Positions 34,704 through 47,843 of a stretch of DNA of 64,000 bases are shown here, one piece after another. The DNA comes from an uncultured Blautia sp. (GTDB lineage: Bacteria; Bacillota; Clostridia; Lachnospirales; Lachnospiraceae), in NCBI GenBank assembly GCA_900547615.1, contig URHH01000001.1:1-64000 (forward strand), written 5' to 3'. The position numbers and the translations under genes were made by a program. The notes below the pieces were generated by a model. The model did not search any database. It had not been told where the DNA came from and was given only the letters and a program-made list of their open reading frames with translations. Within the stretch, counting starts at the first letter, position 1. Each line of letters starts with the position of its first letter.

Positions 34704-35088
34704 CCGGTATCATACTTTCTGCAGAAGTTTAAAAAATCTTGAAAAAAGCAGATATGCCGACCCATCTGCCGACTTTGTACTAGAAGGAACTGTCTTAAAT
34801 TTTAATCTCACCTTTGATATTTCCTGGAAAGTAATGAAAGATATTCTCATTAAAAAGCTGGAAATCCTGGATTTTGCAGTCGGTTCACCTCGGGAGACAC
34901 TGCAGCAAAGTTTTAAAAACCATATTGTCACAGATGACAAATGGCTCCAAATGCTCCGTGTCCGCAATCAGCTTGCACACGACTATGATGGCACATTCGC
35001 CGCAGAACAATTCCAGAATATAATCAATGTCTATTACCCTCTCTTTGAGGATTTTAAAAACACAGCAAAAAAATATTACACCGAATAA
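34684..35088 (+). CDS. hepT: HEPN-family toxin (HI0074/HepT-like nucleotidyltransferase-binding protein)
   Basis: 134 residues, helical, of the HI0074-like HEPN branch. The catalytic RX4HXY motif is Arg94-NQLA-His99-D-Tyr101. This is the RNase active site of HEPN toxins, and the Tyr is the residue modified by MNT partners in characterised type VII systems. Start ATG at 34684 has TTGGAGG inside mntA. An isolated pair with its own promoter next to unrelated metabolic genes suggests a horizontally acquired module. Confidence 0.85.
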   Translation: MENKFINRYHTFCRSLKNLEKSRYADPSADFVLEGTVLNFNLTFDISWKVMKDILIKKLEILDFAVGSPRETLQQSFKNHIVTDDKWLQMLRVRNQLAHDYDGTFAAEQFQNIINVYYPLFEDFKNTAKKYYTE

Positions 35089-35089
35089 A

Positions 35090-35117
35090 ACAAGCCACGG
35101 GAGTTCCCGTGGCTTGT
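35090..35117. terminator. Hairpin terminator between convergent hepT and GH2 genes
   Basis: Stem ACAAGCCACGGG / CCCGTGGCTTGT with a tight loop. On the minus strand it is followed by TTTTATT, so it mainly ends the beta-galactosidase gene; it starts 2 bp after the hepT stop codon. Confidence 0.85.
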
Positions 35118-35150
35118 AAATTTCAGAAAAAGTTTTTAGGGTTTTAATAA

Positions 35151-39761
<4,611 letters not shown>

Positions 39762-39965
39762 TTATTTCTACTACACAATCCAGACTATATCATGCATTTT
39801 TTATAAAATCCATATGTTTTTTTCTCATGTTTTATTGATTTTTTTATATTTTTTATGTTAACCCAAATTATTAATTGTATTTTTACATAAATTTCGCTTT
39901 TAATTCTATACAATTTACACCCAATTTTCACATGTTTTTGCATGGAAAATCGTGATTCTTTACAT

Positions 39966-40006
39966 AAAAAAAGACCTTTTGCTGTATCAAGCAAAAAGTC
40001 TTTTTT
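39966..40006. terminator. Terminator downstream of the Cys-rich small-domain gene
   Basis: A-run, stem AAAGAC-TTTTGCT / AGCAAAA-GTCTTT, then T-run, symmetric in both directions. It lies 15 bp after the stop codon at 40021. The rest of 39729-39965 is AT-rich leader of the beta-galactosidase gene, in which I see no convincing promoter pair. Confidence 0.8.
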
Positions 40007-40020
40007 GAATAATAGGAGAA

Positions 40021-40323
40021 TTACTTCTCATCTCCTTCATTTTTATCCATTCTTGCGATGCGCTCTGCAAGCTCCTTATATTTTCCTGTAATATATCCAT
40101 AATTTTTGCGCTTATGAGGTACAATACAGTTTGTACAATCTTTATATCCACTTTCTGTGTAAGTAAAATTTCCTCCACAGTCTTTTCCCAACGCATAAAG
40201 AGGGCAATAGCAGAAAAGACAGTTAAATTCCTCCGGATCTGCACCCTTATGGCAGGGAAAATATTCACATTTTTTATGGCTGAAAAAGGAAAACTCTTTT
40301 CCTTCCCAATATGGTTTCTCCAT
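40021..40323 (-). CDS. Cysteine-rich small-domain protein (cobalamin-associated)
   Basis: 100 residues from the ATG at 40321-40323 with AGGAGG; an in-frame GTG nine codons upstream overlaps this site and was rejected. It contains ten cysteines, in CEYFPCH, CLFCYCPLYALGKDCGG and CTNC arrangements, typical of the Cys-rich small domain found next to corrinoid genes. It is the only gene behind a cobalamin riboswitch, so its level should fall when B12 is plentiful. It may bind metal or a cluster and aid corrinoid salvage; its function is not established. Confidence 0.82.
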   Translation of the reverse strand: MEKPYWEGKEFSFFSHKKCEYFPCHKGADPEEFNCLFCYCPLYALGKDCGGNFTYTESGYKDCTNCIVPHKRKNYGYITGKYKELAERIARMDKNEGDEK

Positions 40324-40392
40324 CTTTGCCTCCTTTATACCTTCACGCACTTTCCTGTTGATATTCGTAAAATCTCTGTAAAAAAAGAGGGA

Positions 40393-40469
40393 GCGATGCT
40401 ACTTCGGTGTAGAAAAACAACTCATTCATAAGTGCGCGGAGGGAACGGTTGTATCCGAAGCAGTATCGC
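40393..40469 (-). other. Long imperfect inverted repeat in the leader of the Cys-rich gene
   Basis: GCGATGCTACTTCGG (40393-40407) and CCGAAGCAGTATCGC (40455-40469) form a 15-bp stem with one mismatch and one GU pair; inside, ACAAC and GTTGT can extend it. It lies between the riboswitch terminator and the gene. It is not part of the riboswitch fold. Role unknown. Confidence 0.45.
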
Positions 40470-40512
40470 CTGCCATTTAATCATGTATAATTCGTATGAA
40501 CAGGCGCATTCC

Positions 40513-40546
40513 ATAAAAAATGCCCGCCTTCGAATAAAAGCGGACA
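40513..40546 (-). terminator. Riboswitch expression-platform terminator (Cys-rich gene)
   Basis: On the minus strand GTCCGC and GCGGGC pair around a small loop and are followed by ATTTTTT. Located just after the cobalamin aptamer, it is the likely off-switch. Confidence 0.6.
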
Positions 40547-40599
40547 ACATCCCAGGGTGCGGAATCCCTGAAACTGGTCGTTACACTTTACACGGAAGC

Positions 40600-40795
40600 T
40601 TAACCTCGCCATATTAAGCAGGTTTCCTGACTTCAGAATCAACGCTTACCTCTCCTTCTCATGCTATGGCACAATGGATCTCTGAGGCTTACTCCTCTGT
40701 TACAGTGACCGGATCGCTCAGGACTTTCACCTGATTCCCTTTTCTGTTTTGTTCGCTATGGTAACAAACAGCACTTAATACGTTCACTATGGAAT
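40600..40795 (-). ncRNA. Cobalamin riboswitch upstream of the Cys-rich small-domain gene
   Basis: On the minus strand the aptamer signature appears in order: GGGAATCAGGTGAAAGTCC, then CCGGTCACTGTAAC, then the B12-box-like TCAGGAAACCTGCTTA near 40616-40634. These are the conserved core elements of AdoCbl-type riboswitches. A terminator follows downstream. It controls the gene ending at 40021. Confidence 0.92.
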
Positions 40796-40807
40796 TATAC
40801 TAACCAT

Positions 40808-40836
40808 ATAATACTACTTTTATCCAGTATTGTCAA
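40808..40836 (-). promoter_or_regulatory. Promoter of the cobalamin-riboswitch transcript (Cys-rich gene)
   Basis: Minus-strand TTGACA (40831-40836), 17-bp spacer, TATTAT (40808-40813), immediately upstream of the riboswitch. Confidence 0.75.
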
Positions 40837-40857
40837 GAACTTTCTTATAATTTCTTT

Positions 40858-41619
40858 TCATTTGCCGGAATAAAACAAAATTCTACTCTGCCCTCTTGTA
40901 TCATCAACAATTTCAGCTTCTACTTCATAAACCTCTTTAATAAATTCCGGTGTTAATACTTGCTTGGGCGTACCTGAAGCTACTATTTTCCCCTCTTTTA
41001 AAGCATACAGTCTATCGCAGTACATAGAAGCTATATTCAAATCATGAATTACCGCTACAACTGTCTTCTTTTGCGCTTTTACAAGATTCATCAGTTCCAG
41101 CTGGTATTTTATATCTAAATGATTGGTAGGTTCATCCAATAAAAGACATGGCGTATCCTGCACAAGCGCTCTGGCGATAAAAGCTCTCTGCTTTTCTCCG
41201 CCGGATAAAGTAATAAAACTCTGTTCACGAATTTCATAAAGCCCTGTCGCCCGTAAAGTCTGATGAACGATTTCTCTGTCCGCCTCATTTTCAGATTCCA
41301 TCATTTTTTTCTTTGCATGACGCCCCATCATAACTACTTCTTCCACCGTAAAGTCAAAACTCGCTTCCTGTTCCTGAATTACAACAGCAAGCTGCTGTGC
41401 CATTTCCCGGTTGCTCATGGTAAGCAAATCCCGGTTCATAAACATAATTTTTCCTTCCTGTGGTTTCAAAACTTTGTATACATTTTTTAAGAGAGTGGAT
41501 TTTCCACTTCCATTGGGACCAATTATTCCTACAAACTCGCCTTCATGTACCTGGAATCCTGCCTGTACCAGAATCTTCTTTTCTTTTATTTTAAAAGAAA
41601 GATTTTCCACCTGAAGCAT
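40858..41619 (-). CDS. btuD: Corrinoid-type ABC transporter ATP-binding protein (BtuD/FecE family)
   Basis: 253 residues. Walker A GPNGSGKST, signature LSGGEKQRAF, Walker B CLLLDEPTNHLD, H-loop IHDLN. The ATG at 41617-41619 has GGGGGGAG; an in-frame GTG further up overlaps the permease end but has no site. It is the third gene of a btuFCD-type operon under a cobalamin riboswitch, so the cargo is probably cobalamin or a corrinoid; iron siderophore is the usual alternative for this family. Confidence 0.92.
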   Translation of the reverse strand: MLQVENLSFKIKEKKILVQAGFQVHEGEFVGIIGPNGSGKSTLLKNVYKVLKPQEGKIMFMNRDLLTMSNREMAQQLAVVIQEQEASFDFTVEEVVMMGRHAKKKMMESENEADREIVHQTLRATGLYEIREQSFITLSGGEKQRAFIARALVQDTPCLLLDEPTNHLDIKYQLELMNLVKAQKKTVVAVIHDLNIASMYCDRLYALKEGKIVASGTPKQVLTPEFIKEVYEVEAEIVDDTRGQSRILFYSGK

Positions 41620-41633
41620 TTTTCTCCCCCCTG

Positions 41634-42707
41634 TCACTTAAATTCATAGCGGCGCACTTTTACCATCCAGAGGAATAAAGGCGCTCCCAGAAATGCTGTA
41701 AGGATTCCCACTGGAATTTCTGTTGGAGGATGTATCATCCTTGCTCCTACATCCACCCATATCATAAATACAGCGCCACATAGTGTGGCAATAGGAAGAA
41801 GCTTTCTGTGATCTGCTCCCACAACTGAACGTACAAGATGTGGTATTACAAGCCCTACAAATCCGATACATCCGCTTACAGCCACAGAAGACGCTGTAAG
41901 AATAGCAGTCACAACAATCAGTACGCGCCGTACCAGGTTTAAATCTACGCCTAAAGTAATAGCTGAATGCTCTCCCATCAACATGGCATTCAAGGATTTT
42001 GAAAAATATAGCAAGATGAAAAAAGCTGGCAAAATAAAAATCGCAAGAATCGGAACATCTGACCACTTTGCACTTCCAAATCCTCCTAACATCCAAAATG
42101 TAGCTTCTCTTACAGAGGCATCATCCGGCGCAGTATACACAATATAATTTGTAAACGCTCCAAACATAGCAGAGACTGCTACCCCAACCAGAACCAGACG
42201 AACAGGAGTCACTGTATTTCCCCCTGCTGCCAAAATATAAACCAGAACCATAGAAAGCAATGCGCCCAAAAACGCGCCAAGCGGAATTCCCACTGCTGCT
42301 GCAAAAGGCACATTCAAGCCTGCAACCATCACAAGAACTGCACCCAGAGAAGCTCCTGACGAAATCCCCAAAACATACGGATCTGCCAGAGGATTCTTTG
42401 TAAATGCCTGCATTCCCACTCCCGCAAGAGTCAGAGACGCTCCTACAAGGCCACCCAGAATAACTCTGGGTAATCTTAAAAACCAGACAATATTACCTGT
42501 ACTCTCACGGATTCCTTCCAGAGAAACAACATCTCCCGCTCCCACAAATCCAAGCAGATTATGAAAGATTATTTTCCACACATCTGTAAAAGGGATTCTT
42601 ACCGGCCCAAGACCTACTCCCAGAACAACCGAGCACAATAATACTACAATTAAAATTCCCGAGCAGAGCCCTGTATGGTTTTTTACGAATTTACAAAATT
42701 TTTTCAT
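41634..42707 (-). CDS. btuC: Corrinoid-type ABC transporter permease (BtuC/FecCD family)
   Basis: 357 residues with about ten membrane spans and FecCD motifs ([54 protein letters not shown]). It forms the membrane channel with BtuD. The start has no strong Shine-Dalgarno site and lies 8 bp after the binding-protein gene, so translation is probably coupled. Confidence 0.93.
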   Translation of the reverse strand: MKKFCKFVKNHTGLCSGILIVVLLCSVVLGVGLGPVRIPFTDVWKIIFHNLLGFVGAGDVVSLEGIRESTGNIVWFLRLPRVILGGLVGASLTLAGVGMQAFTKNPLADPYVLGISSGASLGAVLVMVAGLNVPFAAAVGIPLGAFLGALLSMVLVYILAAGGNTVTPVRLVLVGVAVSAMFGAFTNYIVYTAPDDASVREATFWMLGGFGSAKWSDVPILAIFILPAFFILLYFSKSLNAMLMGEHSAITLGVDLNLVRRVLIVVTAILTASSVAVSGCIGFVGLVIPHLVRSVVGADHRKLLPIATLCGAVFMIWVDVGARMIHPPTEIPVGILTAFLGAPLFLWMVKVRRYEFK

Positions 42708-42715
42708 GCCGCATA

Positions 42716-43720
42716 CTACTCAAAGCATTCCGGATGGAAAGCTTCTGCAAATTTTTCAATAGTATCCCCTGTCATAGAGCTGGCAAATACTTCGCAAAGA
42801 TTTACAGATATAATACGATCCTCTTTGATTGCCGGGACATCTGCAAGCGCTGGATTTTCTTTCAGTTCTTTCATTTTCTGTTCCAGAGAAATGTCGCCAT
42901 AATTATTGACTACAATAACTTCCGGAGCTCTTTCTACCACTTCTTCCCAGCTTACATTTGCCCAGGTTTCTTCCATATCTTTAAAAATATTCTCTCCGCC
43001 AGCATGCTCCATCAGTTTTGCTGTAAAGTTATCTCCGCATGTATATGCGCCGCCTTCCTGCGCCATATCATAAACGAAAGCTTTAACTGTGTCTGTACCT
43101 TCCACTGCTTTTTCAACTGTTTCTATCTGCTCTTTCATATCATTTACAATCTGCTCTGCTTTTTCTTCCATATCAAAAATGCGTCCCAGATTATAGAAAT
43201 CTTCATATACTACATCCACATCTGCCCCTAATGTATATCCCTCAATAGAAGAAAGAGACATAATCCCGTATTGGCTCAGCGTATCATGAGTTGTATTATT
43301 TTTTTCACTGAAAGCACTGGAACGGCCATATACAAAATCCGGTTCCTGAGCAAGAATTGTTTCTAAAGAAAGTGCTCCATCTCCAAGATTAGCAATTTTC
43401 TCATATTCATCATTCCATTTCGGGTTAATTTTAGAGTTCGTATATGCTCTTCCGATAATTTTATCTCCGAGTCCCATTGCCATTAACTGGTCGCCTGCAT
43501 TTGCATTTACTGCAAGAACTTTTTCCGGAACATGAGTAAAGGTTACTTCTGCATCGTCCTTTGTTTTCAAAGTAAACGGGAATCCCTCTGCTTCTTCTGT
43601 TTTTTCTGCTGCCTCTGTCTTTTCCTCTGCCATTACAGGAAATCCTGACCCACATACAGTTAAACTTACACCCATTGTTACTGCCAGCATGCTTCCCACT
43701 AATTTGTTTCTGATTTTCAT
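42716..43720 (-). CDS. btuF: Corrinoid-type ABC transporter substrate-binding protein (BtuF/FecB family)
   Basis: 334 residues from the ATG at 43718-43720 with AAGGAG. The signal peptide reads MLAVTMGVSLTVCGSGFPVMAEE; a cysteine is present but the -1 residue is Val, a poor lipobox, while PVMA-EE would fit signal peptidase I. The mature protein has the family-8 binding fold (EKVLAVNANAGDQLMAMGLGDKIIG). It delivers cobalamin-type ligands to BtuCD; assignment rests on the riboswitch upstream. Confidence 0.9.
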   Translation of the reverse strand: MKIRNKLVGSMLAVTMGVSLTVCGSGFPVMAEEKTEAAEKTEEAEGFPFTLKTKDDAEVTFTHVPEKVLAVNANAGDQLMAMGLGDKIIGRAYTNSKINPKWNDEYEKIANLGDGALSLETILAQEPDFVYGRSSAFSEKNNTTHDTLSQYGIMSLSSIEGYTLGADVDVVYEDFYNLGRIFDMEEKAEQIVNDMKEQIETVEKAVEGTDTVKAFVYDMAQEGGAYTCGDNFTAKLMEHAGGENIFKDMEETWANVSWEEVVERAPEVIVVNNYGDISLEQKMKELKENPALADVPAIKEDRIISVNLCEVFASSMTGDTIEKFAEAFHPECFE

Positions 43721-43788
43721 TTGTTTTCTCCTTTTCATTTTTTCATGCGGACGCATCCTTCCAAAGCTCTTCCTTTACTGCCGAAACT

Positions 43789-43819
43789 AAAAAAAGACAT
43801 CTGCCCAAAAGCAGATGTC
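43789..43819 (-). terminator. Riboswitch expression-platform terminator (btu operon)
   Basis: On the minus strand GACATCTGC / GCAGATGTC form a 9-bp stem with a 6-nt loop, followed by seven T. It lies between the second cobalamin aptamer and btuF. Confidence 0.85.
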
Positions 43820-43874
43820 CAAAATAAAATACACGTATAGTATCGGATTTTACTCAAACAGGTTGCCTTTACCG

Positions 43875-44050
43875 GAAGCTTCCTATCGTTCCTGTCAAGC
43901 AGGTTTCCTGACTTACGGATTATTGCTCCAGCGCCTTCTCACAGAATTTCTTCCGCAATGGCTTTGCTTTCACTCCCCGTTTACAGTGGCCGGACCGTTC
44001 AGGCTTTTCACCTGATTCCCTTTTACCTCTTTTCGAGCACTTAACAAGTA
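43875..44050 (-). ncRNA. Cobalamin riboswitch upstream of btuFCD
   Basis: Minus-strand core elements: GGGAATCAGGTGAAAAGCC, then CCGGCCACTGTAAAC, then GTCAGGAAACCTGCTTGAC (B12 box, about 43895-43915). The element is followed by a terminator and the transporter genes. Confidence 0.93.
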
Positions 44051-44075
44051 AACTTAATTCATTTATACTTTTCCT

Positions 44076-44104
44076 ATCTTATCCTACTTTTCTCCACATG
44101 TCAA
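44076..44104 (-). promoter_or_regulatory. Promoter of the btu riboswitch transcript
   Basis: Minus-strand TTGACA (44099-44104), 17-bp spacer, TAAGAT (44076-44081), directly upstream of the aptamer. Confidence 0.65.
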
Positions 44105-44117
44105 TTCGAAATATTTT

Positions 44118-44798
44118 CTACTCCAGCCCCAGTTTCTCCACAAACATTAAACAAAAACTGATAATCAGGCATCCACAAGATACCCAGATAACCGGAATTC
44201 CATATTTCAGAGAAAGAACGCCTCCAATTCCCGCTCCTACAGCAAAGAAAAAGATAATTCCAAAGTAGTAGCAGGCACTCTTTAAAAGTTCCGGATTCTT
44301 TTCCCGGAAATAAGCAGAGAGCGCTGCTGTACCGCTTCTCATATTTCCAATGCACATGGTGCTGGCATACGCATATCCGTGAACCTTGCGGAATGTCTGA
44401 ACCTGCATAGCACAGGCAAAGGATACAAGGAAAGTTGCCACAATATTTAAATTCGAAGGAAGGAAGCCCACAATAAAGAGAATTATAATTTCATGGAAAA
44501 GAACATCCTGCCTCCAGTGAAGCATTCTTCCTTCCCTGCTTCTTCCCCGAATCTGCTCTGCCGCCATGACTCCAAAGATAAAAGCAATCAACGGAAACAG
44601 ATAATGAAGAGCAGCAATCCACTCTCCGGACATGATATGCTGGCTCATAAGAACTACATTTCCTGTCTGAGCATTGGAAAACACCTCATCCCTCGTATTA
44701 TAGGTATAAGCATCCTGCAATCCGCCGGAAAAAGCAAGAAACATATTGTTAATAAACGCCTCCGACATCTGAATGTTCGAAGAGTGGATTTTTTTCAT
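44118..44798 (-). CDS. DUF1275 (YoaK-like) membrane protein
   Basis: 226 residues with about six membrane spans. The conserved FSGGLQDAYTYNTRDEVFSNAQTGNVV opening is diagnostic for DUF1275. It lies one base after the fumarase beta gene and its ribosome site (GGAG) is inside that gene, so it is the last gene of the malate/fumarate/Hdr operon. Function unknown. Its place here could mean a transport role for a dicarboxylate, but that is inference. Confidence 0.85.
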   Translation of the reverse strand: MKKIHSSNIQMSEAFINNMFLAFSGGLQDAYTYNTRDEVFSNAQTGNVVLMSQHIMSGEWIAALHYLFPLIAFIFGVMAAEQIRGRSREGRMLHWRQDVLFHEIIILFIVGFLPSNLNIVATFLVSFACAMQVQTFRKVHGYAYASTMCIGNMRSGTAALSAYFREKNPELLKSACYYFGIIFFFAVGAGIGGVLSLKYGIPVIWVSCGCLIISFCLMFVEKLGLE

Positions 44799-44799
44799 T

Positions 44800-45369
44800 T
44801 TACTGTCTCTCCATTTCCTTTTTTCTTAAATATTCTGCTCTGCCGTCTTCATAAAGATTATTTCCTTCGCTGTCAATAATCACTACGAGCGGCATATCTT
44901 CCACGTATAATTTACGCAGTGCTTCTGCGCCCAGATCTTCATATGCGATCAGCTCTGCTTTTTTAATACATTTTGCAAGAAGGGCTCCGGCTCCGCCAAT
45001 TGCCCCGAAATATACACCGCTGTATTTTTTCATAGCGTCCACAACCTCAGGAAGGCGCGCACCTTTTCCGATCATACCCCTTGCGCCTACAGACATCATA
45101 GTAGGAGCGTACGCGTCCATACGGCCGCTTGTTGTAGGACCTGCTGAACCGATTACCTGTCCCGGTTTTGCAGGGGTAGGTCCTACATAATATATGGTTG
45201 CATCTGCCGGATCAAAAGGAAGTTTTTCCCCTTTTTCAAGAGCCTCACACATTCTCTTATGCCCGGCATCTCTTGATGTGTAAATGGTTCCTGTTAACAG
45301 TACCCGGTCTCCTGCGTGAAGAGATTTTGCAAGCTCCTCTGTGAGAGGCAATGTAATACGTCTTTCCAT
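44800..45369 (-). CDS. fumB: Class I fumarate hydratase, beta (C-terminal) subunit
   Basis: 189 residues. Segments VLLTGTIYTSRDAGHKRM, GPTPAKPGQVIGSAGPTTSGRMD and GKGARLPE match the C-terminal domain of Fe-S class I hydro-lyases (fumarase / L-tartrate dehydratase). The start immediately follows the alpha-subunit stop, with a perfect GGAGGTGAT site. Fumarase rather than tartrate dehydratase is inferred from the adjacent malate dehydrogenase and fumarate reductase. Confidence 0.92.
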   Translation of the reverse strand: MERRITLPLTEELAKSLHAGDRVLLTGTIYTSRDAGHKRMCEALEKGEKLPFDPADATIYYVGPTPAKPGQVIGSAGPTTSGRMDAYAPTMMSVGARGMIGKGARLPEVVDAMKKYSGVYFGAIGGAGALLAKCIKKAELIAYEDLGAEALRKLYVEDMPLVVIIDSEGNNLYEDGRAEYLRKKEMERQ

Positions 45370-46212
45370 TTAAATCACCTCCGTTTTATGGCGAGTCACA
45401 TGACAGTTAATGTTAATCGCACATGGCATTCCTGCAATATGAGTTGGAAGCGTCTCAATATTTAAACCAATTGCCGTCGTCTTTCCGCCAAAGCCCTGCG
45501 GTCCGATTCCAAGTTCATTGATTTTTTCCAGCATCTCTTTTTCCAGCTCTGCATAAAACGGATCCGGATTTTCAGAGTCAATCGGACGCATAAGTGCCTT
45601 TTTCGCAAGGAGCGCCGCTTTATCGAATGTTCCGCCGATTCCCACGCCCACTACCATAGGAGGACAAGGATTCGGACCTGCTGTCTCCACTGTCTCAAGA
45701 ATAAAATCCTTAATTCCCTGAAGTCCTGCAGATGGCTTAAACATACGGATCGCACTCATATTTTCACTTCCAAAGCCTTTTGGTCCCAATGTAACCTTCA
45801 CCTGATCTCCCGGTACAATTTCCGTATAAAGCATAGCCGGTGTATTATCTCCTGTATTCCCTCTTCTTACCGGATCTTTTACAACAGATTTTCGAAGATA
45901 ACCTTTATCATAACCACGGCGTACACCTTCATTCACTGCCTCAGTGAGATCGCCTCCTACAAAATGCACATCCTGACCGATTTCAAGAAATACACATGCC
46001 ATTCCTGTGTCCTGACAGATCGGAACATTTTCCCTGTCCGCAATCTCAAAATTTTCAATAATATTGTCCAGGATTCCCTGTGCAATCTCTCCATCTTCAC
46101 AGGCACGACAATTTTTAATAGCGCACTTTACATCCTCCGGCAAATGATTATTTGCCTCAATACAGAGCTTTTCAATTACTTCTGTAAGTCTGCTCACTTC
46201 TATTTCACGCAT
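45370..46212 (-). CDS. fumA: Class I fumarate hydratase, alpha (N-terminal) subunit
   Basis: 280 residues. The cysteines expected to hold the [4Fe-4S] cluster are in [18 protein letters not shown] and NINCHVTRH. It forms the oxygen-sensitive two-subunit hydro-lyase with the gene that follows directly. It converts malate to fumarate in the reductive direction. Start has AAGGAGTG; 15 bp after the flavoprotein gene. Confidence 0.93.
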   Translation of the reverse strand: MREIEVSRLTEVIEKLCIEANNHLPEDVKCAIKNCRACEDGEIAQGILDNIIENFEIADRENVPICQDTGMACVFLEIGQDVHFVGGDLTEAVNEGVRRGYDKGYLRKSVVKDPVRRGNTGDNTPAMLYTEIVPGDQVKVTLGPKGFGSENMSAIRMFKPSAGLQGIKDFILETVETAGPNPCPPMVVGVGIGGTFDKAALLAKKALMRPIDSENPDPFYAELEKEMLEKINELGIGPQGFGGKTTAIGLNIETLPTHIAGMPCAININCHVTRHKTEVI

Positions 46213-46227
46213 TAGCTTTCACACTCC

Positions 46228-47829
46228 TTATCTCTCGTGACGGGCGTATTTTGGAAGAAGAAGCGGAGAAATATCCTCTGATTCCACACCTGCTTCTTTT
46301 AATTCCTCTGCGTATTTTTCAATGTGAGAAAGGGTCATCGTTCCAAGCTCTACTTCTTTCGCTTTTGCTGCTGCCGCCTTTCCTGCATTTCTTCCGAACA
46401 CAATGATATCCAAAAGAGAATTTCCCATCAGACGGTTTCTTCCATGAATTCCTCCTACTGCTTCTCCTGCAACAAGAAGGTTGGAAATTGCTTTTGTAAA
46501 TCCGTCTCCTCCGATTTCCAGTCCTCCGTTCTGATAATGAAGCGTTGGATATACAAGAATCGGCACTTTTCTCATATCAATATCGTAGTTCATATACATA
46601 CGGAGCATTGCAGGAATTCTCTTTTCGATGGTTCCCTCTCCTCCGATTTTTTCAATCATTGGAGTATCCAGCCATACGCCGCTTCCAAGAGGTGTTGTTA
46701 CTCCTTTATGACGATCTGTACATTCACGGATAATAGATGCAGCTGCAACATCGCGTGTCTCCAGCGGATGCATAAATGCCTCACCTTCTGCATTTACAAG
46801 CATCGCTCCAAGAGAACGCACCTTCTCTGTTACAAGAGCTCCGTAAATCTGTGCCGGATATGCAACTCCTGTCGGATGATACTGAATGGTGTCCTGATAA
46901 AGAAGAGGCGCACCTGCACGATATCCGAGAATCAGTCCGTCTGCCGTTGCCCCGTAATGGTTGGATGTAGGGAAGTTCTGATAATGAAGGCGTCCTGCTC
47001 CTCCGGTTGCAATGATGACTGTTTTTGCTTTTGCCACCATGTAATCCTCTGTCTCCATATTTAAGAGAACAGCGCCTGCCACCTGACCTTTTTCGTCTTT
47101 AATCAGCTCTACGGCAGAAGTAAATTCCACAACCGGAATTCCTCTGTTGATTACTTCATCACGAAGAGTACGCATGATTTCCGCTCCGGAATAATCTTTG
47201 CAGGCATGCATTCTCTTTCTGGATGTTCCGCCGCCATGGGTTGTCACCATATTTCCTTCTTCGTCTTTATCAAACATGACGCCAAGCTTATTTAACCACT
47301 GGATCGCATCCGGTGCTTCCATAACAAGACGTTTTAAAAGCTCCGGTCTTGCAGCAAAATGACCGCCTCCAAATGCATCAAGATAATGCTGTACAGGAGA
47401 ATCGTTTTCCTTATCAGCAGCCTGAATTCCGCCTTCTGCCATCATAGTATTGGCATCTCCAATACGCAGTTTTGTCACAATCATAACATTCGCACCGGCT
47501 TCATGGGCCTCGATGGCTGCAGAAGCACCTGCACCGCCGCCGCCGATTACCAGCACGTCTGTCTCATAATCTACTTTACTCAAATCTACCTTATCTGTCA
47601 ACAGGCGGCTGTTGGAATGAAGAAGATGTCCAAGCTCTGCCGGAACCTTCTGCCCTTTATTTGGTCCGATTTTAATTTCTACAAATCCGTCTTCTCTGTA
47701 ATCCGGATGAAATTCTTTCAGAAGGACATCTTTTTCCTCTGCTGTCATTCGTCTCGGCTCCATGCCCATACGCGCATCTCTTGTTGCTTCCACCTTTTTT
47801 ACAGATTCAAGCATTTCTGGTGTAAACAT
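46228..47829 (-). CDS. frdA: Soluble fumarate reductase-type flavoprotein subunit
   Basis: 533 residues. FAD motif VIGGGGAGASAAIEAHEAG near residue 95. Active-site elements align with FrdA: ETRDVAAASI, PTLHYQNGGLE and GRNRLMGNSLLD. Where membrane-bound FrdA/SdhA carry the FAD-linking His, this protein has DANTMMAEGG, so FAD is probably bound non-covalently, as in soluble relatives. There is no signal peptide and no membrane anchor subunit in the operon. It pairs with the Fe-S protein 14 bp upstream. Fumarate as substrate is supported by the fumarase genes directly after it. Confidence 0.9.
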   Translation of the reverse strand: MFTPEMLESVKKVEATRDARMGMEPRRMTAEEKDVLLKEFHPDYREDGFVEIKIGPNKGQKVPAELGHLLHSNSRLLTDKVDLSKVDYETDVLVIGGGGAGASAAIEAHEAGANVMIVTKLRIGDANTMMAEGGIQAADKENDSPVQHYLDAFGGGHFAARPELLKRLVMEAPDAIQWLNKLGVMFDKDEEGNMVTTHGGGTSRKRMHACKDYSGAEIMRTLRDEVINRGIPVVEFTSAVELIKDEKGQVAGAVLLNMETEDYMVAKAKTVIIATGGAGRLHYQNFPTSNHYGATADGLILGYRAGAPLLYQDTIQYHPTGVAYPAQIYGALVTEKVRSLGAMLVNAEGEAFMHPLETRDVAAASIIRECTDRHKGVTTPLGSGVWLDTPMIEKIGGEGTIEKRIPAMLRMYMNYDIDMRKVPILVYPTLHYQNGGLEIGGDGFTKAISNLLVAGEAVGGIHGRNRLMGNSLLDIIVFGRNAGKAAAAKAKEVELGTMTLSHIEKYAEELKEAGVESEDISPLLLPKYARHER

Positions 47830-47843
47830 ATAGGTTGTCCTCC

